Part shown: piece by piece, positions 1 to 7,165 of the stretch | Layout: each line of letters opens with the position of its first letter | Position numbering within the stretch: the stretch's first letter is position 1 | Assembly: GCA_946541285.1 (NCBI GenBank) | Contig: CAMNJG010000073.1 | Location: 1 to 7,319 of the forward strand | Length of the DNA stretch: 7,319 nucleotides | DNA from: an uncultured Clostridia bacterium | GTDB lineage: Bacteria > Bacillota > Clostridia > Peptostreptococcales > Anaerovoracaceae | Direction of reading: 5' to 3' | Program-made: the position numbers and the translations under genes | The notes under the pieces: model-generated | Databases searched by the model: none | Told to the model about the DNA's origin: nothing | Seen by the model: the letters and a program-made list of their open reading frames with translations, nothing else

Positions 1-5
1 GCCTT

Positions 6-677
6 TTATTCCGGCAGTTCCTGCGCGGTTCCCGGCTTCCAGGATATCGCGATCCGTTCCAGCTCGTTCCCGAGCTCTTCGTGTCCGGTCCGTTTCAGGG
101 CCGACAGGAAAATGACCCGGTCCTCCGGCTTCATTGACAGTTTTCTGCGGATCGCGGACTCTTTTTTTGGCTTTTCACTGCGGGAAATCTTGTCGGATTT
201 CGTTGCCGCGACCAGTCCGTCCAGTCCGTAATATTTCAGGAACTCATACATCTGCACATCCAGCGCCGTGGGATCGTGGCGGGAATCAATGAGCTGTACC
301 ACCCTGACCAGATTCGGCCTGGCACTCAGATACTGCTCCATCATTTTGCCCCATTTCTGTGTCTGGGATTTGGACAGCTTCGCGTATCCGTATCCCGGCA
401 GGTCGACAATCCGCAACCGCAGGCTGTCCTGTCCCGCCTCGCCGGGAATGCTGTCCATTTCAGGAGATTTCGCAGTAATCTCATAGAAATTAATCGTCCG
501 GGTTTTCCCCGGGCTGCCGCTGACGCGGGCCAGTTTTTTCCGGTTTGTCAGAAGATTGAGCAGCGTGGATTTACCGACATTGGAGCGTCCGGCAAACGCG
601 ATTTCCGGCAGATCCGCGGGAGGATACTGATCCTCCCGCACCGCCACCGCAGTCAGCTCCGCATTTCGGATAATCAT
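6..677 (-). CDS. ysxC: Ribosome-biogenesis GTPase YsxC/EngB
   Basis: This is a TrmE-Era-EngA-EngB-type GTPase; the family (YsxC in Bacillus, YihA/EngB in E. coli) binds the large ribosomal subunit late in its assembly and acts in the cytoplasm. All G motifs are visible in the 223-residue product: G1 GRSNVGKS at 30-37, the G2 threonine in GKTRTINFY near 57-65, G3 DLPGYG at 92-97, G4 TKSD at 159-162 and G5 SAL at 192-194. The family is usually about 195-200 residues. The extra length comes mainly from an insertion of roughly 15 residues (about 70-84) between the switch I strand and the G3 strand, plus a short C-terminal tail. The ATG overlaps the lon stop in ATGA, with a modest GGGAG 9 bases upstream, so translation is probably coupled to lon. 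The TAA ends five bases from the window edge, so nothing can be said about what follows. Identity is very secure. Confidence 0.97.
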   Translation of the reverse strand: MIIRNAELTAVAVREDQYPPADLPEIAFAGRSNVGKSTLLNLLTNRKKLARVSGSPGKTRTINFYEITAKSPEMDSIPGEAGQDSLRLRIVDLPGYGYAKLSKSQTQKWGKMMEQYLSARPNLVRVVQLIDSRHDPTALDVQMYEFLKYYGLDGLVAATKSDKISRSEKPKKESAIRRKLSMKPEDRVIFLSALKRTGHEELGNELERIAISWKPGTAQELPE

Positions 678-3193
678 GACGAAACGCTCCCGGTTTCCTG
701 CGGCTCTTCTGTTTCTTCTCTGTCCTGCGGTACACGGTCCGCCGGATCTCTCACCAGCACTTCCTCCAGGACCTCGTCGATGACCTTCAGCGGACGGAAG
801 GTGAGGTCGTTCCGGACATTCTCCGGAAGTTCTTCCAGATCCACCATATTGTCCGCAGGCAGGAGAATCCTTTTCGCGCCGGCACGATGCGCCGCGATGA
901 CTTTTTCCCGGATCCCGCCGACAGCCAGGACTTTTCCCCTGAGGGTGATCTCACCGGTCATGGCAATCTCCCGGATCACCGGGATCCCGGTCAGCGCCGA
1001 GACCATCGAAGTGCACATGGTCACCCCGGCAGACGGCCCGTCTTTCGGAATCGCGCCTTCCGGGATATGTACGTGGATATCGTATTTCGTATGGAAATCC
1101 TCCGGAATCCCCAGCGAGTCGGCCCGTTCACGGATTACCGACAGCGCCGCCCTGGCGGACTCCTGCATGACATCTCCCAGCTGGCCGGTCAGGGTAAGTT
1201 TCCCGGAGCCGCTGACAACCGCGGTCTCGATAAAGAGCGTTTCGCCACCAACGGCAGTCCAGGCCATACCGGTCGAAACCCCGACTTCACTGCCTTTCTC
1301 GATTTTATCGTAGGAAGTCTTCTTTTTCCCCAGGTACGTTTTCAGATTATTGGCCGTAATCCTGTGCAGGACTTCTTTTTCCTCCGGCCCTTCTTCTACG
1401 ATTTTCCTGGCGATTTTCCGGCATACGTTGCCGATCTCCCGTTCGAGATTCCGGACACCGGCCTCCCGGGTATAGTAATTGATAATATTTCTGACCGCGC
1501 CCTCTGAAAAATTGATATCCTCCTTCAGCAGGCCATTTTCTTTAATCTGCTTCGGTACCAGATGGCGGCGGGCGATTTTGACCTTTTCCTCCAGAGTATA
1601 GCTGGAAAGCTGGATCAGGTCCATACGGTCCAGGAGCGGTCCGGGGATCGTTTCCGTCGTATTGGCCGTTGTGATAAAGAGGACCTTTGACAGATCAAAC
1701 GGGACATCCAGGTAATGATCCTTGAATGTCGTATTCTGCTCCGGATCCAGCGCTTCCAGGAGCGCTGCCGCCGGGTCGCCGCGGTAATCACTGCCCACTT
1801 TGTCAATCTCATCGAGCAGGAAGACCGGGTTATTGACACCCACATCATTGATGGAGGTCATGATCCGGCCCGGAATCGCGCCGACATACGTCCTGCGGTG
1901 ACCACGGATCTCTGCCTCGTCATGGACCCCGCCCAGTGACATGCGCACAAACTTCCGGTCCAGGGCTCTGGCGACAGAACGGGCAATGGAGGTCTTGCCG
2001 ACTCCCGGAGGGCCGACCAGACAGAGGATATGTCCCTTGAAATTGTCGGACAGAATCCTGACCGCCATGTACTCAATGATCCGGTCTTTGACCTTTTCCA
2101 GACCATAATGATCTTCGTCCAGGATTTTCTGCATCCTCTTCAGATCCAGACTGTCTTCTGTCGATTCTTTCCATGGAAGACCCAGTACGGTCTCGATATA
2201 GGTTCTCATGACAGAGACATCCGGTGACTGCGGCTGCAGCTTCAGCACCCGCTTGATTTCCTTCTCCAGCTTTTCGTGGGTCGCTTCTTCCAGTTCCAGC
2301 GCGTTCAGCTGTTCCAGCCACTTGCTGACTTCATCTTCCAGCGTTTCGTCCTGACCCAGTTCTTCCTGGATGGTCCTGAGCTGTTCCCTGAGGAAATATT
2401 CCTTCTGGCTCTCTGAGATACTGGCCCGGACTTTTTCGGAAAGCTCCGCTTCCAGCCGGGTCACTTCGATCTCACGGATCATCATTTCGCTGACTTTTTC
2501 CAGACGTTCCCGGACATCCACGGCAGCGAGGATACTTTCCTTGGCCTCCATATCCACTTCGAGATGGGATGTAATGATATCGGCTGTCCTGCCCGGATCC
2601 TCAATCGCAGCGACACCCGGGAAGATATCCGCGGAAATTTTCCGGGAATTGTTCAGATACTCCTGGAACTGGCCCAGCACAATCCGGCGGAGCGCTGTAA
2701 TCCTGGACAGATCCGACGGATTGATCACATCCTCGAGGAACTGGATTTTGGCCCGGAAGAACGGTACTTCATGGACCATCCGTATAATCCGGCCGCGGGA
2801 TGTCCCTTCCGCCAGTACCCGGATCGAATTGCCAGGGAGGCGGAGCATCTGCTTGACGTTGGCCACCGTCCCGATTTCATACAGATCCTCCTGTGTCGGA
2901 AGATCGGTTTCCGCGTTTTTCTGTGTCACCAGAAATACTGCCTGTCCGGTCATCATGGCATTTTCCAGAGCGCTGACCGACTTTTCCCTGCCGACATCGA
3001 AATGAAGCAACATGGTTGGAAATATCGTAATTCCTCTCAGGGGAATCACAGGCAGTCCATCATCTGACAGATCCCCTACATGCACCAGATCCTCAATCTC
3101 TTCCGCAGTTTCCGGCTCGTTTCCGGCCAGAGCGGTCATCCCTTCCCTGGTTTCCTTTAAATCTTCTGATATGCTTTTTTCATGATCAGACAT
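674..3193 (-). CDS. lon: ATP-dependent protease La (LonA type)
   Basis: Lon is a cytoplasmic homohexameric AAA+ serine protease that degrades misfolded and some regulatory proteins. The 839-residue product shows the expected order: an N-terminal substrate-binding domain from about 46 (LPVIPLRGITIFP) to about 215, a helical/coiled-coil region around 220-315, the AAA+ module with Walker A GPPGVGKT at 394-401 and Walker B VFLLDEID at 457-464, and the protease domain with catalytic Ser721 in KDGPSAG and Lys764 in GGIREK. The Ser-Lys spacing of 43 equals that in E. coli (679/722). No membrane segment is visible, so this is LonA and not LonB. It is longer than Bacillus Lon (774) because of an acidic N-terminal extension of about 45 residues (15 D/E against 3 K/R) and a Glu/Asp-rich tail after about 815. 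The start is set by a perfect AGGAGG seven bases upstream. The stop TGA overlaps the ysxC start. Confidence 0.98.
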   Translation of the reverse strand: MSDHEKSISEDLKETREGMTALAGNEPETAEEIEDLVHVGDLSDDGLPVIPLRGITIFPTMLLHFDVGREKSVSALENAMMTGQAVFLVTQKNAETDLPTQEDLYEIGTVANVKQMLRLPGNSIRVLAEGTSRGRIIRMVHEVPFFRAKIQFLEDVINPSDLSRITALRRIVLGQFQEYLNNSRKISADIFPGVAAIEDPGRTADIITSHLEVDMEAKESILAAVDVRERLEKVSEMMIREIEVTRLEAELSEKVRASISESQKEYFLREQLRTIQEELGQDETLEDEVSKWLEQLNALELEEATHEKLEKEIKRVLKLQPQSPDVSVMRTYIETVLGLPWKESTEDSLDLKRMQKILDEDHYGLEKVKDRIIEYMAVRILSDNFKGHILCLVGPPGVGKTSIARSVARALDRKFVRMSLGGVHDEAEIRGHRRTYVGAIPGRIMTSINDVGVNNPVFLLDEIDKVGSDYRGDPAAALLEALDPEQNTTFKDHYLDVPFDLSKVLFITTANTTETIPGPLLDRMDLIQLSSYTLEEKVKIARRHLVPKQIKENGLLKEDINFSEGAVRNIINYYTREAGVRNLEREIGNVCRKIARKIVEEGPEEKEVLHRITANNLKTYLGKKKTSYDKIEKGSEVGVSTGMAWTAVGGETLFIETAVVSGSGKLTLTGQLGDVMQESARAALSVIRERADSLGIPEDFHTKYDIHVHIPEGAIPKDGPSAGVTMCTSMVSALTGIPVIREIAMTGEITLRGKVLAVGGIREKVIAAHRAGAKRILLPADNMVDLEELPENVRNDLTFRPLKVIDEVLEEVLVRDPADRVPQDREETEEPQETGSVSS

Positions 3194-3200
3194 GGATCCA

Positions 3201-3206
3201 CCTCCT
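3201..3206 (-). promoter_or_regulatory. Ribosome binding site of lon
   Basis: The minus strand reads AGGAGG followed by seven bases and the ATG at 3193. This consensus site fixes the lon start upstream of the conserved domain and shows that the acidic N-terminal extension is translated. It lies only 14 bases downstream of the T run of the clpX terminator. Confidence 0.85.
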
Positions 3207-3220
3207 GCCTATCTATGCTG

Positions 3221-3247
3221 AAAAAAGGGGCATATTATGCCCCTTTT
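3221..3247 (-). terminator. Intrinsic terminator overlapping the clpX stop codon
   Basis: On the minus strand the arms AAAAGGGGCAT and ATGCCCCTTTT (11 bp, perfect) flank a three-base AAT loop, and the second arm runs into six T residues (3226-3221). The first arm is made of the last clpX codons (Lys-Gly-Ala), and the TAA stop starts at the end of the arm and enters the loop. A GC-rich core plus a U tract is the classic Rho-independent design. The opposite strand has only four T residues after the stem, so the minus-strand direction is preferred. It should end or attenuate transcription between clpX and lon, although lon and ysxC lie in the same direction directly behind it. A ribosome ending clpX would cover the first arm, so its efficiency may depend on translation. 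Confidence 0.8.
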
Positions 3248-4509
3248 GAATCAGCTTCTTTCTCTTCACCTTCCAGTACGAGTGCCGGTTCGGTTTCCTT
3301 GTCCACTGTACTCTTTGTGATCACACATTTGCGGATATCCTCACGGGACGGGATCTCGAACATGATGTCGGTCATCAGATCCTCCATGATGCTTCTGAGT
3401 CCGCGCGCGCCGGTTTTCCGCTCGATCGCTTTTTCCGCGATTCTTTCAATGGCGTCTTCCTCGATCTCCAGTTCCACATGATCCATCGAGAACAGTTTTT
3501 TGTACTGCTTAAGAAGCGCGTTCTTCGGTTCATTGATGATTCTTACGAGAGCATCCGTTCCCAGTTCCTGAAGTGTCACAGTAACAGGAAGTCTCCCGAC
3601 AAATTCCGGGATCAGCCCGTACTTCAGCAGATCTTCCGGCTGCAGTTCCTGCAGCAGCTCTGAAGCGGTCTCCCGGCTGACTTTAATCTCCGAATTGAAC
3701 CCGATGGTTTTCTCACCGGTCCGGCGCTGTATGACCTTATCCAGTCCGTCAAACGCGCCTCCGCAGATGAACAGGATGTTGGTCGTATCGATCTGCAGGA
3801 AATCCTGGTGCGGATGCTTGCGGCCTCCCTGCGGAGGAACACTCGCCGTTGTCCCTTCCAGGATTTTCAGCAGTGCCTGCTGGACACCTTCCCCGCTGAC
3901 ATCCCTGGTAATGGAAACGTTCTCCGACTTCCTGGCAATCTTGTCGATCTCATCAATATAGATGATACCTTTCTGTGCCCGCTCGATATCATAGTCCGCC
4001 GCCTGAATCAGCCTCAGCAGGATGTTTTCCACATCTTCGCCGACATACCCTGCTTCTGTCAGAGTTGTCGCGTCCGCGATGGCAAACGGCACTTCCAGGA
4101 TCCGGGCCAGTGTCTGGGCGAGCAGTGTCTTGCCGGAACCGGTCGGTCCGATCATGAGGATGTTGCTCTTCTGAAGTTCGACATCATCCCCATCGTCCAC
4201 GCCCATATTGTTTATTCTTTTATAGTGATTATATACCGCGACCGACAGATCCTTCTTGGCCTTCTCCTGTCCGATCACATATTCCGACAGGCGGTCCATA
4301 ATCTCTCTCGGTTTCGGCAGTTCCTCGATGCGCTCCGGGACATCCGGCGTAACGCTCATCGCGAACTCTTCACTGATAATATCATTGCACAGCGAGATAC
4401 ATTCGTCACAGATATACACGCCCGGACCCGCGACCAGTCTGCGCACCTGATCCTGCGTTTTTCCGCAGAATGAACATCTCAGCTGTTTGGAATCATCATA
4501 CCTGGCCAT
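3235..4509 (-). CDS. clpX: ClpX, AAA+ unfoldase subunit of ClpXP
   Basis: ClpX is the hexameric ATPase that recognises, unfolds and feeds substrates to ClpP. The 424-residue product carries the N-terminal zinc-binding domain with Cys12, Cys15, Cys34 and Cys37. Then follow Walker A GPTGSGKT at 121-128, the pore-1 loop GYVGED at 154-159, Walker B IIYIDEID at 182-189, an RKH loop at 230-232, the IGF loop that docks on ClpP at 269-271, the arginine finger in PEFVGRLP (Arg306) and the sensor-2 arginine in GARG (Arg369). Length and order match the family, and no key residue is missing. The C-terminal tail is acidic. The start is supported by AAGGAGG four bases before the ATG, 27 bases after clpP. 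The last three codons and stop are built into an intrinsic terminator. Confidence 0.98.
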   Translation of the reverse strand: MARYDDSKQLRCSFCGKTQDQVRRLVAGPGVYICDECISLCNDIISEEFAMSVTPDVPERIEELPKPREIMDRLSEYVIGQEKAKKDLSVAVYNHYKRINNMGVDDGDDVELQKSNILMIGPTGSGKTLLAQTLARILEVPFAIADATTLTEAGYVGEDVENILLRLIQAADYDIERAQKGIIYIDEIDKIARKSENVSITRDVSGEGVQQALLKILEGTTASVPPQGGRKHPHQDFLQIDTTNILFICGGAFDGLDKVIQRRTGEKTIGFNSEIKVSRETASELLQELQPEDLLKYGLIPEFVGRLPVTVTLQELGTDALVRIINEPKNALLKQYKKLFSMDHVELEIEEDAIERIAEKAIERKTGARGLRSIMEDLMTDIMFEIPSREDIRKCVITKSTVDKETEPALVLEGEEKEADSKGA

Positions 4510-4520
4510 TTTGCCTCCTT

Positions 4521-4551
4521 CGGTCTGTCCCCGGCATCAGGCTCTCGACCG
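4521..4551 (-). repeat. Short inverted repeat around the clpP stop codon
   Basis: On the minus strand CGGTC and GACCG (five perfect base pairs) flank a 21-base loop that contains the clpP TGA. The second arm ends immediately before the clpX ribosome binding site. Arms this short with such a loop can occur by chance. It is listed because tig and clpX also have their stop codons in hairpin loops. Confidence 0.25.
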
Positions 4552-5121
4552 GATAATCTGGTCGATCAGCCCGTATTCAAGCGCTTCTTCTGCTGTCAGG
4601 AAATTGTCGCGGTCCGTGTCTTTTTCGATCGTCGCGAGATCCTGACCTGTATTGGCAGCCATAATCCGGTTCATTTTGTCTCTGATCCTGAGGATATGCT
4701 CCGCGTGGATCTTCAGATCGGAGGCCTGGCCCTGCATGCCGCCCAGCGGCTGATGAATCATGATTTCCGAGTTCGGCAGTGCATACCGTTTTCCTTTCGC
4801 GCCTGCTGCCAGCAGGAAGGAAGCCATACTGGCCGCCATCCCGATGCAGATTGTCGACACGTCCGGTCTGATATACTGCATGGTGTCGTATATAGCCATT
4901 CCCGATGTAATCACACCGCCCGGACTGTTAATGTAAAAGCTGATATCCGCATCCGGATCCTCGGATTCGAGGAACAGGAGCTGCGCGACAATCAGACTTG
5001 CGGTATGGTCATCCACCTGTTCGCCCAGGAAGATGATCCGGTCCTTCAGGAGTCTGGAATAGATGTCATACGAACGTTCTCCGTATGTCGTCTGTTCGAC
5101 CACCATTGGTATCAATGCCAT
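4537..5121 (-). CDS. clpP: ClpP, serine protease subunit of ClpXP
   Basis: ClpP forms the tetradecameric proteolytic chamber that works with ClpX and other Clp ATPases. The 194-residue product matches the normal length. The catalytic triad is complete and sits at the Bacillus positions: Ser98 in GMAASMASF, His123 in MIHQPLGG and Asp172 in DTDRDNF. The oxyanion-region motif SPGG is at 66-69. The N-terminal axial-loop region and the following YSRLLKDRIIFLG segment are canonical. The nucleophile loop reads SMASF where Bacillus has SMGAF, a conservative change next to an intact serine. A GAGGGG site lies seven bases before the ATG, and tig ends 25 bases upstream. Lying directly before clpX, it would be made together with its partner ATPase. 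I see only one clpP in the window. Confidence 0.98.
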   Translation of the reverse strand: MALIPMVVEQTTYGERSYDIYSRLLKDRIIFLGEQVDDHTASLIVAQLLFLESEDPDADISFYINSPGGVITSGMAIYDTMQYIRPDVSTICIGMAASMASFLLAAGAKGKRYALPNSEIMIHQPLGGMQGQASDLKIHAEHILRIRDKMNRIMAANTGQDLATIEKDTDRDNFLTAEEALEYGLIDQIIRSRA

Positions 5122-5138
5122 TTATATTCCCCTCTGTC

Positions 5139-5157
5139 CCGCTGTTTTACTCAGCGG
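5139..5157 (-). repeat. Hairpin holding the tig stop codon in its loop
   Basis: The minus strand has CCGCTG and CAGCGG (six perfect base pairs) around the seven-base loop AGTAAAA, which contains the tig TAA. No T run follows, so this is not an intrinsic terminator. The clpP ribosome binding site GAGGGG begins five bases after the stem. It could affect ribosome release and reinitiation or mRNA processing between tig and clpP. That role is an inference. Confidence 0.45.
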
Positions 5158-6508
5158 CTTCTGTCTCCGTCCCGGCAGATTCTTCAGAGAAACCGTCCTC
5201 CGGCATGATCGGCGTAACGGTAACAACCGCGTTCTCCGCGATGACATCCAGCGCTTTTCTGGAAGCGATCTCTTTTCTGATGATCCGGATGTCCGGGCCC
5301 ACCATGTCTCTCATTTCCTCAGCGGAAACGCCGTACTCGTGGGACATCTTCTCCAGTTCTGCCTCAACTTCTTCTTCTGTTGCTGTAAAGCCCTCTCTCT
5401 TCGCGACTTCCTGTACGATGAGGTTGGACTTCACCTTTCTCTCTGCATCATCTCTGACCTGATCACGGAATGTATCCATATCATCCTGTGTCGCGGACAG
5501 GTATTCGTCCAGGCTCATGCCACTGTAGCTGAGCTGCTGGTCAAATCTCTGGAGCAGCGTATCCACTTCGTGGTCAATCATGACTTCCGGGATATCGATG
5601 ATCGCTTCATCATACAGAACCTTGACGGCTTCATTCTTGATGTGATCCAGCTTCTGCTTTTCTCTGCTCTTTGAGATATTTTCCCTGATCTCTACCTTCC
5701 ATTCTTCGAGGGTATCGAATTCACTGCACTCTCTCGCGAGATCGTCATCAATCTCCGGAAGTTCTTCTTCCAGGACTTCGTTGATTTTGCACTCAAATCT
5801 GGCGTCTTTGCCGGCGACTTCCTTGCTCTGGTAGCCTTCCGGGAACTTGACCTCAACGATTCTTTCCTCTCCCGGTTCCGCGCCGATCAGCTGGTCTTCA
5901 AAGCCCGCGACAAAAGAGTTGGAGCCGATCTTCAGCTTGTAATTTTCCGCGGTGCCACCGTCAAACTGAGTCCCATCCTCAATCAGGAAACCCTTGTAAT
6001 CCAGGACAACGGTATCATTGTGTCTCGCTTCTCTGTCAACATGCACCAGACGGGCATTTCTCATGGCGAATCCGTGCAGCGCGTTTTCGATATCTCTCTC
6101 TGTGACTTCCACATCCGGAATCTCGACTTCCACACCCTTGTATCTTTCGAGATGTACTTCCGGTTCTGTCAGGAATTTTACGTGGAAGGTAAAGCCCTTG
6201 CCGGATTCGATCTCCTGGTCCTCTATGTCGATTTCAGGATGGTCCACCGGCTCATATCCGATATCATCGAGGGCCTGCGCGTAGAATTTATTGAAAACGT
6301 CATTGAGCGCGTCCTCATAGAAGATGCCTTTTCCGTAAACATTCTCGATAATCTTTCTCGGCGCTTTGCCTCTTCTGAATCCCTGTACGGTGATATCTTT
6401 TTTATTTCTTAAGTATACCGCGTTGATCGCGTCTTCAAACTCCTCCGCGGTGATTTCCATGTCCATGGAAACCATGTTGATGTCTCTGCTTAAGAATTCT
6501 GCCTTCAT
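5147..6508 (-). CDS. tig: Trigger factor (ribosome-associated chaperone)
   Basis: Trigger factor docks at the ribosomal exit tunnel and shields nascent chains, and its FKBP-type domain has peptidyl-prolyl isomerase activity. The 453-residue product has the ribosome-binding signature GFRRGKAP at 43-50 in the N-terminal domain, an FKBP-like domain at about 160-245 (NDTVVLDYKG through RFECKINEV) and the helical SurA-like chaperone arms at about 250-430, followed by an acidic tail. Length is close to the family norm. The start is the ATG 32 bases after the CYTH stop, with AGGAGG at 6520-6525, a rather long 11 bases upstream. Arginine codon choice differs from its neighbours: by my reading 21 of 25 arginines use AGA, as expected for a gene under translational selection. 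Being first in the chaperone-protease set, it probably shares a transcript with clpP and clpX. Confidence 0.98.
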   Translation of the reverse strand: MKAEFLSRDINMVSMDMEITAEEFEDAINAVYLRNKKDITVQGFRRGKAPRKIIENVYGKGIFYEDALNDVFNKFYAQALDDIGYEPVDHPEIDIEDQEIESGKGFTFHVKFLTEPEVHLERYKGVEVEIPDVEVTERDIENALHGFAMRNARLVHVDREARHNDTVVLDYKGFLIEDGTQFDGGTAENYKLKIGSNSFVAGFEDQLIGAEPGEERIVEVKFPEGYQSKEVAGKDARFECKINEVLEEELPEIDDDLARECSEFDTLEEWKVEIRENISKSREKQKLDHIKNEAVKVLYDEAIIDIPEVMIDHEVDTLLQRFDQQLSYSGMSLDEYLSATQDDMDTFRDQVRDDAERKVKSNLIVQEVAKREGFTATEEEVEAELEKMSHEYGVSAEEMRDMVGPDIRIIRKEIASRKALDVIAENAVVTVTPIMPEDGFSEESAGTETEAAE

Positions 6509-6540
6509 TGGTTCTGTGTCCTCCTGAAATGTTTCAAATA

Positions 6541-7161
6541 TTATTTTTTATATGCTTCCAGCCCCCGCTGGAATTTTGACTTGACGCCCGGAACGAGTCC
6601 GAAAAGACCGGCCAGATCCTGGCCCACCCTGGTCATCTCGTCGCGGCTGCCTGAGTACAGCTCAATCTCAAGCTCACAGATCGCCAGCTTCTCTGTCCCC
6701 GCTGTGATCGACCCGGTATCAAGGTCTGCTTCAAAAATGGATGTCCCGGTGTCGATCCTCATGACATGGCGCATAAAATCCGTCCTGATCGTCGGAAGCA
6801 GCGGGCGGTCATCCACCAGTTCGATCAGGGCACTGATATCTTCACTCTGTGAAAAAAGCCGGAGTGTCGGGTTCCGGCACTGCCCCTCCTCCAGATTGAT
6901 ATTCAGTTCCTCTCTTTCGAAAAGTCCATCCTGTACCTTATCGTTCCACTTCAGTGTCGCGATAAAATGTCTTCCTTCCTTCCGGATGCGGAAAGCCGCG
7001 TCAACACTGCTGAGCAGTCCCTCTTCCGTATCGTAATATGTAGCAGACATGGGAATCGTTGTGTTACGATCAACTGTTCCATACTTTTCAAAAACTTCCT
7101 GACGCCACATTTTTTCAATGATGCCGTCGTCCGGAATGCTGTATTTCAGTTCAATCTCCAT
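6541..7161 (-). CDS. CYTH-domain protein, putative triphosphate phosphohydrolase
   Basis: The 206-residue product is a single CYTH (triphosphate tunnel metalloenzyme) domain. The diagnostic ExExK is at residues 2-6 (EIELK), YYDT at 42-45, charged tunnel residues follow at Arg58, Arg60, Lys71 and Arg126, then the DxDxG segment at 146-150, the second acidic cluster ELEIE at 164-168 and SKFQRG near the C terminus. Such proteins bind a triphosphate and two divalent metals in a beta-tunnel; characterised members include inorganic triphosphatases, thiamine triphosphatase and class IV adenylate cyclase. There is no C-terminal CHAD domain. The substrate cannot be read from sequence. A longer reading from an ATG at 7227 is possible, but the ATG at 7161 has a perfect AGGAGG four bases upstream and places ExExK at the N terminus, as is usual. 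Its stop lies 32 bases from tig, which suggests cotranscription. Confidence 0.9.
   Translation of the reverse strand: MEIELKYSIPDDGIIEKMWRQEVFEKYGTVDRNTTIPMSATYYDTEEGLLSSVDAAFRIRKEGRHFIATLKWNDKVQDGLFEREELNINLEEGQCRNPTLRLFSQSEDISALIELVDDRPLLPTIRTDFMRHVMRIDTGTSIFEADLDTGSITAGTEKLAICELEIELYSGSRDEMTRVGQDLAGLFGLVPGVKSKFQRGLEAYKK
6556..6573. repeat. Seven-bp hairpin in the 3' end of the CYTH gene
   Basis: TTCCAGC and GCTGGAA are perfect inverted arms around a four-base CCCC (plus strand) loop. It lies in codons for the conserved FQRGLE segment, about 12 bases before the CYTH stop. On the plus strand TTTT follows, and on the minus strand an AT-rich stretch follows. It may be incidental to the coding sequence. 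Confidence 0.35.
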
Positions 7162-7165
7162 AAAA

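Noticed and set aside
276..1313. Long plus-strand open frame of 345 codons opposite ysxC and lon
   Set aside because: It lies wholly antisense to two confidently assigned genes, has no recognisable domain, is rich in Ser/Arg/Pro as expected from reversed GC-rich codons, and lacks a convincing ribosome binding site.
1576..2100. Repeated TTGACCTTTTCC at 1578-1589 and 2089-2100
   Set aside because: Both copies lie inside lon and encode the same short Glu-Lys-Val-Lys segment; they lack the tandem spacing of a CtsR operator.
3193..3200. Eight-base palindrome TGGATCCA between the lon ribosome binding site and start
   Set aside because: It is too short to be meaningful and is best explained as a chance palindrome at the spacer.
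3808..4473. Plus-strand open frame of 221 codons opposite clpX
   Set aside because: It is antisense to invariant ClpX motifs including Walker A and B, and its composition is a shadow of the clpX codons.
6525..6536. Small palindrome TGAAATGTTTCA between CYTH and tig, and AT-rich sequence resembling a -10
   Set aside because: The five-bp arms with a two-base loop cannot form a stable hairpin, and no acceptable -35 lies at the right distance from the AT-rich stretch.
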